Shown: positions 27,004-39,208 of the stretch, piece by piece
Position numbering within the stretch: position 1 is the stretch's first letter
How the letters are laid out: every line of letters starts with the position of its first letter
NCBI RefSeq assembly: GCF_001424545.1
Contig: NZ_LMQL01000003.1
Span: forward strand, 165,557-229,556
Direction of reading: 5' to 3'
Source: Ramlibacter sp. Leaf400
Lineage (GTDB): Bacteria; Pseudomonadota; Gammaproteobacteria; Burkholderiales; Burkholderiaceae_C
DNA length: 64,000 nucleotides
The notes under the pieces: model-generated
Told to the model about the DNA's origin: nothing
Databases searched by the model: none
The model's input: only the letters and a program-made list of their open reading frames with translations
Position numbers and translations under genes: made by a program

Positions 27004-27111
27004 GGCTCGTCCTTGACTGGCGGGACCGCAGCGCGACAAGGGTCCCGCGAGCCGCAATCTAGAAAATGCTCCCGTGGTCGGGTGTAGGACGCCGGCGCTT
27101 GCGTGTAGGAC

Positions 27112-27158
27112 GCGCAAAAAGAAAAGGGCTGCACGGTCGTTTGACCGTGCAGCCCTTT
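27112..27158 (-). terminator. Rho-independent terminator of ssrA
   Basis: On the minus strand AAAGGGCTGCACGGTC-AAAC-GACCGTGCAGCCCTTT is followed by TCTTTTT: a 16-pair stem, four-base loop and T tract. It begins just after the tmRNA 3' end. Confidence 0.93.
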
Positions 27159-27166
27159 CAGGTGGG

Positions 27167-27541
27167 TGGTGGAGCTGGCGGGAATTGAACCCGCGTCCGC
27201 AAGCCTTCTACGAACAGTTCTACATGTTTAGCGCTCTGATTTGGATCTCGCCCCCGACATCGCGCAGGCGCACGCTATGCCGGTTGCCAGTGCCCTATTT
27301 TCTCGTCCCCACCCAAGGCACCCGGGCAGGGACCAGCCAATGTGGATTCCCTCACAGCCGGGAGCTTGCGCCCCTGGCCCAGCCCATCGGCCGACTGTTG
27401 TGAGGCTCACCGGTGTTTAAGCGGCGAGTGCGTAACGTTCGTCGTTCGCAGTTAGTTTGTTTCAGCTGGATTTACGAGGTGATCTGACCCTCGACATGCC
27501 CTGCTGCGCGTCCGAACCCACGTCGAAACCGGTGCAGCCCC
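27167..27541 (-). ncRNA. ssrA: Transfer-messenger RNA (tmRNA)
   Basis: One-piece tmRNA of about 375 bases that rescues stalled ribosomes. The 5' end GGGGCTG pairs with the 3' CAGCTCC before ACCA, forming the tRNA-like acceptor stem. GGTTTCGACG near the 5' end and GGTTCAATTCCCGCC (T-arm) near the 3' end are the standard elements. The resume codon is GCG, and the tag reads ANDERYALAA then TAA (bases around 27450-27420). The CCA is encoded at 27169-27167. The ends are inferred from base pairing. Confidence 0.97.
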
Positions 27542-27551
27542 AGGACCTCGT

Positions 27552-27578
27552 ATTTTAGGGTGCAGCGGAGTTTTCCAA
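27552..27578 (-). promoter_or_regulatory. Candidate ssrA promoter
   Basis: TTGGAA and TAAAAT hexamers on the minus strand, 15 bases apart, with the -10 element 10 bases from the tmRNA 5' end. The spacing is short, so this is tentative. It overlaps the 3' end of gph. Confidence 0.35.
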
Positions 27579-28229
27579 GAGCCCAAGGAGGTCCAGGGGC
27601 GAAGAAATCCGCGCATCCGGGTTCCAGCGGTCCACGTCGGGCGTACCGCCGAGGTAGCCGTAGGTGGCCGCGACCGTCGGCATGCCCGCGGCGCGGCCGG
27701 CGACCACGTCTCTTTCATCGTCGCCCACGTAGAGGCACTCGCCTGGCGCCAGGCCCAGCCGGCGCGAAGCCTCCAGCAAGGGCTCGGGATGCGGCTTGGA
27801 GAACGGGGTGCTGTCGCCCCCGACCACGGCGCCGGCAGTGGCGAACAGCGGCATCGCCTGGGTGAGCGGGCCGGTGAAGCGCATCGACTTGTTGGTGACC
27901 ACGCCCCAGGCGAAGCCGCGCGCACGCAGTTGGTCCAGCAGCTGCGCCACGCCGTCGAAGGCGAAGGTGTCTTGCGTCATCCGCTGCTCGTAGTTGCGGA
28001 AGAACTCCTCGCGCAGCGCGGGGAACTCCTCGTGGTCCGGGGTGATGCCGAAGGCGACTCCCAGCATGCCCCGCGCACCCGCTCCGGCCATCGGGCGGTA
28101 CCGATCGAGGGGCAGCGAGGGCAGGTTGCGTGAGACGCGCATCTGGTCGGCGGCGGCCCCCAGGTCCGGTGCGCTGTCGATCAACGTGCCGTCCAGGTCG
28201 AACAGCACGGCTCGGATGCCATGGAACAT
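27555..28229 (-). CDS. gph: Phosphoglycolate phosphatase
   Basis: HAD-superfamily phosphatase of 224 residues that removes 2-phosphoglycolate. Motif I is LFDLDGTLIDS (nucleophile Asp and acid Asp), motif II VVTNK near 115, motif III around FSKPHPEPLL near 148, and motif IV YVGDDERDVVAGRAAGM near 175. Its position beside ubiG is the usual one for gph in proteobacteria. The start at 28229 overlaps the ubiG stop by four bases; longer readings upstream are not supported. Confidence 0.92.
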   Translation of the reverse strand: MFHGIRAVLFDLDGTLIDSAPDLGAAADQMRVSRNLPSLPLDRYRPMAGAGARGMLGVAFGITPDHEEFPALREEFFRNYEQRMTQDTFAFDGVAQLLDQLRARGFAWGVVTNKSMRFTGPLTQAMPLFATAGAVVGGDSTPFSKPHPEPLLEASRRLGLAPGECLYVGDDERDVVAGRAAGMPTVAATYGYLGGTPDVDRWNPDARISSPLDLLGLLENSAAP

Positions 28230-28942
28230 CAGCGCCTCCGTGCGGCCACGAGGTAGTTCACCGACGTGTCCTGGCTCAGCCGGTAACGGCGAAGCAGCGG
28301 GTTGTAGTCCAGCCCACGGGTCTCGGCCCATTCGAGGCCGGCGGAGCGGCAAAACGCCGCGAGTTCGCTGGGGCGGATGAACTTCAGGTACTCATGCGTG
28401 CCTCGCGGCAGCAGGTTCAGCACGTATTCGGCGCCGACGATCGCGAACATGAAGGACTTGGCGTTGCGATTGAGCGTGGAGAAGAACACCCAGCCGCCCG
28501 GCTTCACCAGTTCGGCGCAGGAACGCACCACGGAGCCTGGATCGGGCACGTGTTCCAGCATCTCCATGCAGGTGACCACGTCGAACGAGTCGGGCTGCTC
28601 GATCGCCAGCGCCTCGACGCTGACCTCGCGGTATTCGACGTTCGGCGTGCCGGCCTCCAGCGCATGCAGCTGGGCCACGCGAAGCGCCTTGGTGGCCAGG
28701 TCGATGCCCAGCACCTTCGCGCCCTGCCGCGCCATCGAATCGGCCAGGATGCCACCACCGCACCCCACGTCGAGTGCGCGCTTGCCCGCCAGGGAAACCT
28801 GCGACTCGATCCAGCCCAGGCGCAGCGGATTGATCCGGTGCAGCGGTGCGAATTCGCTTTCGGTGTCCCACCAGCGGTGGGCGAGTTCGGAGAACTTGGC
28901 CAGCTCGGCCGGATCGGCGTTGACGCTGCTGCTTGCGGTCAT
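28229..28942 (-). CDS. ubiG: Ubiquinone biosynthesis O-methyltransferase
   Basis: SAM-dependent methyltransferase for both O-methylation steps of ubiquinone synthesis; 237 residues. The SAM motif is [15 protein letters not shown] near residue 57, followed by [10 protein letters not shown] (near 123) and FFSTLNRN (near 150). The N-terminal [26 protein letters not shown] is the UbiG signature that separates it from other methyltransferases. It is translated just ahead of gph and downstream of ompA and its terminator. Confidence 0.96.
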   Translation of the reverse strand: MTASSSVNADPAELAKFSELAHRWWDTESEFAPLHRINPLRLGWIESQVSLAGKRALDVGCGGGILADSMARQGAKVLGIDLATKALRVAQLHALEAGTPNVEYREVSVEALAIEQPDSFDVVTCMEMLEHVPDPGSVVRSCAELVKPGGWVFFSTLNRNAKSFMFAIVGAEYVLNLLPRGTHEYLKFIRPSELAAFCRSAGLEWAETRGLDYNPLLRRYRLSQDTSVNYLVAARRR

Positions 28943-28974
28943 GCGGTGATTCTTGCCTCGAATGCGTCCATCAA

Positions 28975-29005
28975 AAGAAAAAAGGCCCGGCGAACCGGGC
29001 CTTTT
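28975..29005 (-). terminator. Rho-independent terminator of ompA
   Basis: AAGGCCCGG-TTCG-CCGGGCCTT then TTTTCTTTT on the minus strand, 20 bases after the ompA stop. The stable TTCG tetraloop adds confidence. Confidence 0.92.
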
Positions 29006-29022
29006 CCTGCCTTGGGGAAGGC

Positions 29023-29727
29023 TTAGCGGTTGGCGCGCGTGCCGACCACTTCGATTTCCACGCGGCGGTTCTTCGCGCGGCCTTCGCTGGTCTTGTTGTC
29101 GGCAACCGGCTGCTTCTCGCCCTTGCCTTCGGTGTACACGCGGTTCTTCTCGATGCCCTTGGACACGAGGTAGGACTTCACGGCCTCGGCGCGACGCACG
29201 GACAGGCGCTGGTTGTAGGCATCGGCACCGACGGCATCGGTGTGGCCGACGGCGATGATCACTTCCAGGTTGATGTCTTTGACCTTGCCGACCAGATCGT
29301 CCAGCTTGGCGCGGCCTTCCGGCTTGAGCACGGCCTTGTCGAAGTCGAAGAAGGCATCGGCAGCGTACGTGACCTTGGTCGCGGCGGGCGGCTGGGGAGC
29401 CGGAGCCGGCGGCGGGGGCGGGGGCGGGGGAGCGACAGCAGGAGCCGGGGCCGGAGCAGGCGCCGGAGCAGGCGGAGGCGGCGGAACCAGGGCACCGTCG
29501 CAACCACGAGCGGCGCTTGCGGGCGTCCAGCTGGCATCGCGCCAGCACAGTTCGTTGGTGCCGTTCTTCCACACCAACTCGCCGGTGCCGTTCTGCCAGT
29601 TGTCGATCACGTTGCCGCCACCCGCTGCTGCGGGTTTGGCGGGCATGCCGGTGTGCTGCATCGCAAATGCCGGAGCGGATACAGCGGCAGCGGCGAACAG
29701 CAACGCCACGTGGTTCAGTTTCTTCAT
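29023..29727 (-). CDS. ompA: OmpA-family outer membrane protein
   Basis: Major envelope protein linking the outer membrane to peptidoglycan; 234 residues. Signal peptide about 1-22 ([20 protein letters not shown]). A short region with two cysteines ([15 protein letters not shown]) follows, then a long proline/alanine hinge (about 80-115). The C-terminal OmpA domain (about 120-230) carries the peptidoglycan-binding [20 protein letters not shown] and the closing [11 protein letters not shown]. It lacks a full eight-strand barrel domain, as in the short burkholderial OmpA38-like forms. AGAGGAG Shine-Dalgarno. Confidence 0.93.
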   Translation of the reverse strand: MKKLNHVALLFAAAAVSAPAFAMQHTGMPAKPAAAGGGNVIDNWQNGTGELVWKNGTNELCWRDASWTPASAARGCDGALVPPPPPAPAPAPAPAPAVAPPPPPPPPAPAPQPPAATKVTYAADAFFDFDKAVLKPEGRAKLDDLVGKVKDINLEVIIAVGHTDAVGADAYNQRLSVRRAEAVKSYLVSKGIEKNRVYTEGKGEKQPVADNKTSEGRAKNRRVEIEVVGTRANR

Positions 29728-29812
29728 GGTTCTCCTCTTGAGGGGAAAAGACCGCAGCCGCGCTGCGAGAAAGCTACGATTCAGGTGACCATTCACCGAA
29801 AACGTCCGATCG

Positions 29813-29840
29813 ATTGTGCCACACGTCCTTACACAATCAA
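29813..29840 (-). promoter_or_regulatory. Candidate ompA promoter
   Basis: TTGATT and CACAAT hexamers spaced by 16 bases on the minus strand, about 85 bases before the ompA start. Each hexamer matches four of six consensus positions. Confidence 0.4.
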
Positions 29841-29922
29841 CGGCCGCCCCAAAAGCGGGGCGTAGGACAAGAACTCGTTCCCGGCGTTTTGTTGCGGCAT
29901 CGCGACAGGGTCTTGCGACCGG

Positions 29923-29928
29923 TAAAAT
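29923..29928 (+). promoter_or_regulatory. Candidate gyrA -10 element
   Basis: TAAAAT, five of six matches to the sigma-70 -10 box, 33 bases before the gyrA ATG. A matching -35 box at normal spacing is not clear, so only the -10 is marked. Confidence 0.4.
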
Positions 29929-29961
29929 GACCCGTTTAAGCGCCGCGCACACCCCTCCCGC

Positions 29962-32598
<2,637 letters not shown>

Positions 32599-32603
32599 CC
32601 CGC

Positions 32604-33686
32604 ATGCCCAAGGACCTGGCGCAACTGCGCGGAGAGATCGACGCGGTCGACCGGGAACTGCTGGCGCTGCTCAACCGGCGCGCGTCGCTGGCCAACGAGG
32701 TCGGCGACCTCAAGCGCACCGAGGGTTCCCCGGTGTTCCGGCCGGAACGCGAAGCGCAGGTGATCAACGGGCTGCAGGAACTCAACCCCGGCCCGCTCAA
32801 GCACGAGAACGTCGCCACCATCTGGCGCGAGATCATGTCGGCCTGCCGCGCCCTGGAAGCGCCGCAGCGCGTGGCCTACCTGGGCCCCGCCGGCACCTTC
32901 AGCGAGCAGGCGGCGGTGCAGTTCTTCGGCTCGAGCATCGAGCACGTGCCCTGCGTGAGCTTCGACGAGGTGTTCCAGGCCGCCGCCGCGGGCACCGCCC
33001 AGTTCGGCGTGGTGCCGGTGGAGAACAGTACCGAAGGCGTGGTCACGCGCTCGCTGGACCTGCTGCTCACCTCCCCGCTGCACATCGTCGGCGAGATCAG
33101 CCTGCTGGTGCGCCACCACCTGCTGCGCAAGGACGGCTCGCTGGAAGGCATCGAGGCCGTGCTGGCCCACCCGCAGGCGCTCGCGCAGTGCCAGGGCTGG
33201 CTGAACAAGCACCTGCCGAAAGCCGAACGCCGCGCCGTCTCCAGCAACGCGGAGGGCGCGCGCCTGGCCGCCACCAACCCCGCCTGGGCCGCCATCGCCG
33301 GCGAGCGAGCCGGCAGCGAGTTCGGCCTGCACATCGCCGCCCACGCCATCCAGGACGACGCCTTCAACCGCACCCGCTTCGCCGTGGTCTGCCTGCCGCA
33401 GACGCTGGAGGCCCCGCAGGCATCCGGCAAGGACTGCGTGAGCCTGGTGGTCTCGGTGCCCAACCGCCCCGGGGCCGTGCACGACATCCTGGTGCCGCTC
33501 AAGCAGCACGGGGTGTCCATGACCCGCTTCGAATCCCGCCCCGCCCGCTCCGGGCAGTGGGAGTACTTCTTCTACATCGACGTGGAGGGGCACCCGTCCC
33601 AGCCCCGCGTCGCGGCCGCGCTGGCCGACCTGCGCAAGCTGTGCGCTTTCTACAAGGTGCTGGGCACCTACCCCGTCGGCGACTAG
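32604..33686 (+). CDS. pheA: Bifunctional chorismate mutase / prephenate dehydratase
   Basis: Makes phenylpyruvate from chorismate; 360 residues. An AroQ chorismate mutase domain (about 1-85, LRGEIDAVDRELLALLNRRASL) is followed by prephenate dehydratase (about 92-270, LGPAGTFSEQAA and VPVENSTEGVV). A C-terminal ACT domain (about 278-355) has the ESRP motif (TRFESRPAR) that binds phenylalanine for feedback control. In many Burkholderiales serC lies between gyrA and pheA; here it is absent. Confidence 0.97.
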   Translation: MPKDLAQLRGEIDAVDRELLALLNRRASLANEVGDLKRTEGSPVFRPEREAQVINGLQELNPGPLKHENVATIWREIMSACRALEAPQRVAYLGPAGTFSEQAAVQFFGSSIEHVPCVSFDEVFQAAAAGTAQFGVVPVENSTEGVVTRSLDLLLTSPLHIVGEISLLVRHHLLRKDGSLEGIEAVLAHPQALAQCQGWLNKHLPKAERRAVSSNAEGARLAATNPAWAAIAGERAGSEFGLHIAAHAIQDDAFNRTRFAVVCLPQTLEAPQASGKDCVSLVVSVPNRPGAVHDILVPLKQHGVSMTRFESRPARSGQWEYFFYIDVEGHPSQPRVAAALADLRKLCAFYKVLGTYPVGD

Positions 33687-33705
33687 GACCAGGAGCTTCA
33701 CGAGC

Positions 33706-34578
33706 ATGTTCGAACAACTGGGCCTGATCGGCTGCGGCCTCATGGGCGGCTCCTTCGCCCTCGCCCTCAAGCGCGCCGGCCTGGTCAAGCGCGTGGTGGG
33801 CTACAGCAAGTCGCCCTCCACCACCGAACGCGCGCGCCAGCTCGGCGTGATCGACGTCGAGGCACCGTCGGCCCTGCTGGCTGTCTCGGGCGCCGACATC
33901 GTGCTGCTGGCCGTGCCGGTGGCCGCCACCGAAGCCACCCTCAAGGCCATCCGCCACCTGGTGAGCCGCGACATGCTGATCATGGACGTGGGCTCCACCA
34001 AGCGCGACGTGATCGACGCCGCGCGCCGCGTGCTGCGCGAGAACGTCGGCGCCTTCGTGCCCTGCCACCCCATCGCCGGCAAGGAGGCCTCGGGCGTCGA
34101 GCACGCCGACCCGGACCTGTACGCCAGCCGGCAGGTGATCATCACGCCGATCGAGCGCACCCAGGTCGCGCAGCTGAACCGGGCCCGCGAGGTCTGGGAG
34201 GCGCTGGGCTGCAACGTGACGCAGATGTCCCCGGAGTCGCACGACTCGGCCTTCGCCGCGGTCAGCCACCTGCCGCACCTGATCGCCTTCGCGCTCGTCA
34301 ACGGCATCGCCGCCCAGCCCAACGGCCAGGACTTCCTGTCGCTGGCGGGCCCGGGATTCCGCGATTTCACCCGCATCGCGGCCAGCGAGCCCAAGATGTG
34401 GCGGGACATCCTGCTGGCCAACAAGCAGGAGCTGCTCGAGCAGACCCAGGCGTTCCAGCAGACGCTGCAGGCCATGATGGCGCTGGTCGAGGCCGGCAAC
34501 GGCGAGGCGCTGGAAGAGCTCATCGCGCGGGCGAGCCAGGTGCGCGCCGAGTGGCGCATGGGCGCCCGCAAAGCCTGA
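33706..34578 (+). CDS. tyrA: Prephenate/arogenate dehydrogenase
   Basis: NAD(P)-dependent oxidation of prephenate (or arogenate) toward tyrosine; 290 residues. The N-terminal Rossmann motif is [27 protein letters not shown] near residue 125 and [14 protein letters not shown] near 185 are the TyrA catalytic segments (His in each). No chorismate mutase or ACT domain is attached, so feedback control, if any, differs from PheA. It lies between pheA and aroA-cmk in one operon. Substrate preference cannot be told from sequence. Confidence 0.95.
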   Translation: MFEQLGLIGCGLMGGSFALALKRAGLVKRVVGYSKSPSTTERARQLGVIDVEAPSALLAVSGADIVLLAVPVAATEATLKAIRHLVSRDMLIMDVGSTKRDVIDAARRVLRENVGAFVPCHPIAGKEASGVEHADPDLYASRQVIITPIERTQVAQLNRAREVWEALGCNVTQMSPESHDSAFAAVSHLPHLIAFALVNGIAAQPNGQDFLSLAGPGFRDFTRIAASEPKMWRDILLANKQELLEQTQAFQQTLQAMMALVEAGNGEALEELIARASQVRAEWRMGARKA

Positions 34579-34591
34579 CCCCGGGCCGGCG

Positions 34592-36592
34592 ATGTTCGCC
34601 ACCGAATTCCTCGACCTTCCCGCGCTCGATGCCGTGGCGGGCGAAGTGCGCCTGCCGGGCTCCAAGAGCATCTCCAACCGCGTGCTGCTGCTGGCGGCGC
34701 TGAGCGAAGGCACCACGGTCGTCCACGACCTGCTCGACTCCGACGACACGCGCGTCATGCTCGACGCCCTGCGCGCGCTGGGCTGCGGCGTCGACGCGCA
34801 GGGCACCTCGGTGCGCATCACCGGTTTTGGCGCGCGCGATCCGGCCCCGCAGGCCAGGCTGTTCCTGGGCAACGCCGGCACCGCCATGCGTCCGCTGGCG
34901 GCCGCGCTGGCCGTGCTGGGCGGCGACTTCGAGCTGAGCGGCGTCCCGCGCATGCACGAGCGGCCCATAGGCGACCTGGTCGACGCGCTGCGCCAGCTGG
35001 GCTGCGCGATCGACTACCTCGGGCAGGACGGTTATCCGCCGCTGCGCATCGGGCAGGCCCCCGCGCTGCGGCTGGACGCCCCCATCCAGGTGCGCGGCGA
35101 CGTCTCGAGCCAGTTCCTCACCGCCCTGCTGCTGGCCCTTCCGCTGGTGGCCCGGCAGGACGTGGTAATCCAGGTGGTCGGCGAGCTGATCTCCAAGCCC
35201 TACGTGGAGATCACCCTCAACCTGCTGGCGCGCTTCGGCGTCCAGGTGCGCCGCGAAGGCTGGCAGCGGTTCACGATTCCCGCGGGCAGCCGCTACACCA
35301 CGCCCGGCGAGGTGCACGTCGAAGCCGACGCCTCCTCGGCCAGCTATTTCGCGGCCGCCGGCGCTCTCGCCTCCAGCAAGGGACTGCGCATCCTGGGTGT
35401 CGGCCGCGACTCGATCCAGGGCGACATCCGGTTCCTCGACGCGGTGCAGGCCATGGGGGGCAAGGTGACCAGCGGCCCCAACTGGATCGAGGTCGCGCGC
35501 AGCGCCTGGCCGCTGAAGGCGCTGGACCTGGACTGCAACCACATCCCCGACGCGGCGATGACGCTCGCGGTGATGGCGCTCTACGCCGACGGCCCGACCA
35601 CGCTGCGCAACATCGCCAGCTGGCGCGTGAAGGAGACGGACCGGCTCGCCGCGATGGCGACCGAACTGCGCAAGCTCGGCGCCGAGGTGGAGGAAGGCGC
35701 GGATTTCCTGCGCATCACGCCGCCCTCGCAGTGGCGTGCCGGGCGCATCCGCACCTACGACGACCACCGGGTGGCGATGTGCTTCTCGCTCGCGACCTTC
35801 AACCCGGCCGGGTTGCCGGTGCGCATCGAAGACCCGAAGTGCGTGGCCAAGACCTTCCCCGACTACTTCGAGGCCCTGTTCGCCGTCGCGCAGCTGCCGG
35901 CGCCGCGCGTGCCGGTGATCTGCATCGACGGCCCCACCGCGTCGGGCAAGGGCACGCTGGCGTCCGAGACCGCGCGGCGGCTGGGCTACCTGTACCTGGA
36001 CTCGGGCGCGCTGTACCGCATCACGGCCCTGGCCGCCACCCGGGCCGGGCTGGCGCTGGACCTGGCGCACGAGCACACCATCGCGTCCATGGCCGAGCGC
36101 CTGCCGGTCGCCTTCGAGCAGGGCCGGGTGCTGCTGGGCGGCGACGACGTCACGGACGCGATCCGCACCGAGGAAGCCGGCATGAACGCCTCGAAGGTTT
36201 CGGCCCTGCCCGCGGTGCGCACCGCGCTGGTGGCGCTGCAGCAGTCCTTCCGCCGGCTGCCCGGGCTGGTGGCCGACGGCCGCGACATGGGCACCGTCAT
36301 CTTCCCCGACGCCCAGCTCAAGGTCTTCCTCACCGCCAGTGCCGCGCGAAGGGCCGAGCGCAGGCATAAGCAATTGATTTCAAAGGGTTTTGCCCCTACA
36401 ATCGAGACCCTTCGCGCCGACCTGGAAGCGCGTGACGCCCGCGATTCGCAACGCGCCGTCGCGCCGCTCAAGCCGGCGCAGGACGCCCTCCTGCTGGACA
36501 ACTCGGAGCAATCGGTCGAAGACTCGGTGGCCCTGGTGCTGGCCTGGTGGGAAGCCAGGCAGCCGTTCGCGGCGGCCGGCGAAAAGCAGTAA
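34592..36592 (+). CDS. aroA-cmk: Fused EPSP synthase and cytidylate kinase
   Basis: One 666-residue frame with two enzymes. Residues about 1-432 are 5-enolpyruvylshikimate-3-phosphate synthase: [10 protein letters not shown] near 20, [13 protein letters not shown] near 90, [10 protein letters not shown] near 345. Residues about 440-660 are cytidylate kinase: [15 protein letters not shown] (P-loop), YLDSGALYR and [15 protein letters not shown]. No stop or internal start separates them. Such fusions are known in Burkholderiales. The pairing reflects the ancestral order aroA-cmk-rpsA. The stop codon region runs into a tandem repeat. Confidence 0.96.
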   Translation: MFATEFLDLPALDAVAGEVRLPGSKSISNRVLLLAALSEGTTVVHDLLDSDDTRVMLDALRALGCGVDAQGTSVRITGFGARDPAPQARLFLGNAGTAMRPLAAALAVLGGDFELSGVPRMHERPIGDLVDALRQLGCAIDYLGQDGYPPLRIGQAPALRLDAPIQVRGDVSSQFLTALLLALPLVARQDVVIQVVGELISKPYVEITLNLLARFGVQVRREGWQRFTIPAGSRYTTPGEVHVEADASSASYFAAAGALASSKGLRILGVGRDSIQGDIRFLDAVQAMGGKVTSGPNWIEVARSAWPLKALDLDCNHIPDAAMTLAVMALYADGPTTLRNIASWRVKETDRLAAMATELRKLGAEVEEGADFLRITPPSQWRAGRIRTYDDHRVAMCFSLATFNPAGLPVRIEDPKCVAKTFPDYFEALFAVAQLPAPRVPVICIDGPTASGKGTLASETARRLGYLYLDSGALYRITALAATRAGLALDLAHEHTIASMAERLPVAFEQGRVLLGGDDVTDAIRTEEAGMNASKVSALPAVRTALVALQQSFRRLPGLVADGRDMGTVIFPDAQLKVFLTASAARRAERRHKQLISKGFAPTIETLRADLEARDARDSQRAVAPLKPAQDALLLDNSEQSVEDSVALVLAWWEARQPFAAAGEKQ

Positions 36593-36665
36593 CGGCCCGC
36601 AGGGGCCGCACGCAGTAAGGCGGCCGGTGACGGCCGTGGAACAGTAAGGCGGCCGGTGACGGCCG
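36586..36665. repeat. Tandem CAGTAA hairpin repeat after cmk
   Basis: Two near-perfect copies of CAGTAAGGCGGCCGGTGACG, each continuing GCCG (36613-36636 and 36642-36665), and a degenerate first copy that contains the aroA-cmk stop (CAGTAACGGCC). Each unit can fold through GGCCG-GTGA-CGGCC. It lies in the leader of rpsA. Confidence 0.7.
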
Positions 36666-36819
36666 CACAGGCCCGCAACGCCCCCCTCGCGCAGCAGCGC
36701 ACTGGCGATGCGGTTCACCAACCAACCCGCGGCCGCAAGGCCGCAAAACAACGCCGTCGCAGCCTTAGAAACACGGGCAATGGTGCCTGTGGAAACCTGC
36801 GGACGTGCAAGGAACCTGA

Positions 36820-38496
36820 ATGTCTGAATCCTTCGCCGCCCTCTTCGAGGAATCGCTCCAACGCGCCGAGATGCGCCAGGGCGAGGTCATCACCGCCGAG
36901 GTGGTGCGCATCGAGCACAACTTCGTCGTCGTCAACGCCGGCCTCAAGTCCGAGGCGTACGTCCCGATCGACGAATTCAAGAATGACAAGGGTGAGATCG
37001 AGGTGCAGGTCGGCGACTTCGTGTCGGTCGCCATCGACGCCATCGAGAACGGCTACGGCGACACCATCCTGTCGCGCGACAAGGCCAAGCGCCTGGCTTC
37101 CTGGATGAGCCTGGAGAAGGCCCTGGAATCCGGCGAATTCGTCACCGGCACCACCACCGGCAAGGTCAAGGGCGGCCTGACGGTGCTGGTCAACGGCATC
37201 CGCGCCTTCCTGCCCGGTTCGCTGATCGACACCCGTCCGATCAAGGACCTGACCCCGTTCGAGAACAAGACCCTCGAATTCAAGGTCATCAAGCTGGACC
37301 GCAAGCGCAACAACGTCGTGCTGTCGCGCCGTGCCGTGGTGGAAGCCTCCATGGGCGAAGAGCGCGCCAAGCTGATGGAAACCCTCAAGGAAGGCTCCAT
37401 CGTCCGCGGCGTGGTCAAGAACATCACCGAGTACGGTGCGTTCGTGGACCTGGGCGGCATCGACGGCCTGCTGCACATCACCGACATGGCCTGGCGCCGC
37501 GTTCGCCACCCGTCCGAGGTGGTGCAGGCCGGCCAGGAGATCACGGCCAAGATCCTCAAGTTCGACACCGAGAAGAACCGCGTCTCGCTGGGCCTCAAGC
37601 AGATGGGCGACGACCCCTGGATGGGCGTCTCGCGCCGCTACCCGCAGGGCACCCGCATGTTCGGCAAGATCACGAACATCGCCGACTACGGCGCGTTCGT
37701 CGAGCTCGAGCCCGGCATCGAAGGCCTGGTCCACGTGTCCGAGATGGACTGGACCAACAAGAACGTGGCCCCGTCCAAGATCGTGTCGCTGGGCGACGAG
37801 GTCGAGGTCATGGTGCTGGAGATCGACGAGGACAAGCGCCGCATCTCCCTGGGCATGAAGCAGTGCAAGGCCAACCCCTGGCAGGAATTCGCGCAGAACA
37901 CCAAGCGCGGCGACCGCGTCAAGGGCCCGATCAAGTCGATCACCGACTTCGGCGTGTTCGTCGGCCTGGCCGCGGGCATCGACGGCCTGGTGCACCTGTC
38001 CGACCTGTCCTGGAACGAGCCGGGCGAGGCGGCCGTGCGCAACTACAAGAAGGGCCAGGAGATCGACGCCATCGTTCTGGCCGTCGACGTGGACCGCGAG
38101 CGCATCAGCCTGGGCATCAAGCAGCTGGACGCCGACCCGTTCACCACCTTCGTGTCGGTGCACGACAAGGGCTCCGTGGTTTCGGGCAAGGTCAAGACCG
38201 TCGACCCCAAGGGCGCCGAGATCGACCTGGGCCACGAGATCATGGGTTACCTGCGCGCCTCCGAGATCAGCCGTGACCGCGTGGAAGACGCGCGCAACGT
38301 GCTCAAGGAAGGCGACGAGGTCAGCGCCGTGGTGGTCAACATCGACCGCAAGACGCGCAACATCCAGCTGTCGGTCAAGGCCAAGGACATGGCCGACGAG
38401 CAGGGTGCCATGGCCAACCTGAGCCAGCAGTCCTCGCGCGAAACCGCGGGCACGACCAACCTGGGCGCTCTGCTCAAGGCGAAGCTGGAAAAGTAA
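36820..38496 (+). CDS. rpsA: 30S ribosomal protein S1
   Basis: RNA-binding protein that brings mRNA to the 30S subunit; 558 residues with six S1 (OB-fold) repeats starting near residues 20, 105, 190, 275, 362 and 450. Examples are [24 protein letters not shown] and [28 protein letters not shown] precedes the ATG by six bases. The 227-base leader after cmk holds the tandem repeat and may contain a promoter or autoregulatory structure, but none is identified with confidence. Confidence 0.98.
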   Translation: MSESFAALFEESLQRAEMRQGEVITAEVVRIEHNFVVVNAGLKSEAYVPIDEFKNDKGEIEVQVGDFVSVAIDAIENGYGDTILSRDKAKRLASWMSLEKALESGEFVTGTTTGKVKGGLTVLVNGIRAFLPGSLIDTRPIKDLTPFENKTLEFKVIKLDRKRNNVVLSRRAVVEASMGEERAKLMETLKEGSIVRGVVKNITEYGAFVDLGGIDGLLHITDMAWRRVRHPSEVVQAGQEITAKILKFDTEKNRVSLGLKQMGDDPWMGVSRRYPQGTRMFGKITNIADYGAFVELEPGIEGLVHVSEMDWTNKNVAPSKIVSLGDEVEVMVLEIDEDKRRISLGMKQCKANPWQEFAQNTKRGDRVKGPIKSITDFGVFVGLAAGIDGLVHLSDLSWNEPGEAAVRNYKKGQEIDAIVLAVDVDRERISLGIKQLDADPFTTFVSVHDKGSVVSGKVKTVDPKGAEIDLGHEIMGYLRASEISRDRVEDARNVLKEGDEVSAVVVNIDRKTRNIQLSVKAKDMADEQGAMANLSQQSSRETAGTTNLGALLKAKLEK

Positions 38497-38511
38497 GGCG
38501 CTGCTGCAGCG

Positions 38512-38598
38512 AGGGACTAGGGGCTGGGGACTAGGGGCTAGGGTGAAAACCAGAGCCTTCCCCCTTCCCTAGCCCCTAGTCCCCAGCCCCTAGTCCCT
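38512..38598. repeat. Inverted repeat R5 between rpsA and ihfB
   Basis: Left arm GGGACTAGGGGCTGGGGACT plus AGGGGCTAGGG; right arm CCCTAGCCCCTAGTCCCCAG plus CCCCTAGTCCC. The arms are inverted copies separated by about 25 bases, giving a very long stem. It ends seven bases before the ihfB start, occupying the place of a ribosome binding site. Confidence 0.8.
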
Positions 38599-38605
38599 TC
38601 CCCCC

Positions 38606-38908
38606 ATGACCCGATCCGATCTCGTCGAAGAACTGGCCTCCCGCTTCAGCCAGCTCACGCACCGCGATGCCGAGTACGCCGTCAAGGCCATCCTCGACGC
38701 CATGGGCGATGCGCTGGTGCGCGGGCACCGCATCGAGATCCGCGGCTTCGGCAGCTTCTCGATCAACCGGCGCCCGCCGCGCCTGGGACGCAACCCGCGC
38801 TCGGGCGAGAGCGTGCAGATCCCCGAGAAGCGCGTCCCCCACTTCAAGCCGGGCAAGGCCCTGCGCGAGGCGGTGGACCGCCGGACGGAAGAAATGCAAA
38901 GGGACTAG
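38606..38908 (+). CDS. ihfB: Integration host factor subunit beta
   Basis: DNA-bending HU/IHF-family protein of 100 residues. [30 protein letters not shown] is the helical N-terminal part. [21 protein letters not shown] is the signature with the DNA-intercalating beta arm, and [14 protein letters not shown] closes the fold. The last residues (MQRD then TAG) fall within a GGGACTAGCCCCTAG fragment of the repeat seen upstream, so the C-terminus may be repeat-derived. No clear Shine-Dalgarno is present. Confidence 0.96.
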   Translation: MTRSDLVEELASRFSQLTHRDAEYAVKAILDAMGDALVRGHRIEIRGFGSFSINRRPPRLGRNPRSGESVQIPEKRVPHFKPGKALREAVDRRTEEMQRD

Positions 38909-38938
38909 CCCCTAGAATTCGGCGACCCAAGGAGCCGA

Positions 38939-39208
38939 ATGAAATACCTCATGTGGCTGCTCAAGGCAGCCATTTTTTTTACCCTCTTCGCCTTCGCGCT
39001 GAACAACCAGCACGCGGCGACCGTGAACTTCTTCTTCGGCCAGGCCTGGACCGGCCCGCTGGTGCTGGTGGTGCTGGCGGCCTTCGCCTGCGGCCTGGTC
39101 ATCGGTGCCGTGGGCATGGTGCCGCGCTGGTGGCGCCACCGCCGCCGCGCGCGCACGACGGCCGCGGACAGCACGATGTCCGAGATGTCGCAGACGCATG
39201 GACTTTGA
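38939..39208 (+). CDS. lapA: LapA-domain inner membrane protein
   Basis: An 89-residue protein with two membrane segments (AAIFFTLFAFAL and PLVLVVLAAFACGLVIGAVG) joined by LNNQHAATVNFFFGQAW, the LapA-domain pattern. In E. coli LapA acts with LapB in balancing LPS and phospholipid synthesis. The gene runs into lapB: the lapB ATG lies 11 bases before the lapA stop. AAGGAG Shine-Dalgarno before ATG 38939. Confidence 0.9.
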   Translation: MKYLMWLLKAAIFFTLFAFALNNQHAATVNFFFGQAWTGPLVLVVLAAFACGLVIGAVGMVPRWWRHRRRARTTAADSTMSEMSQTHGL

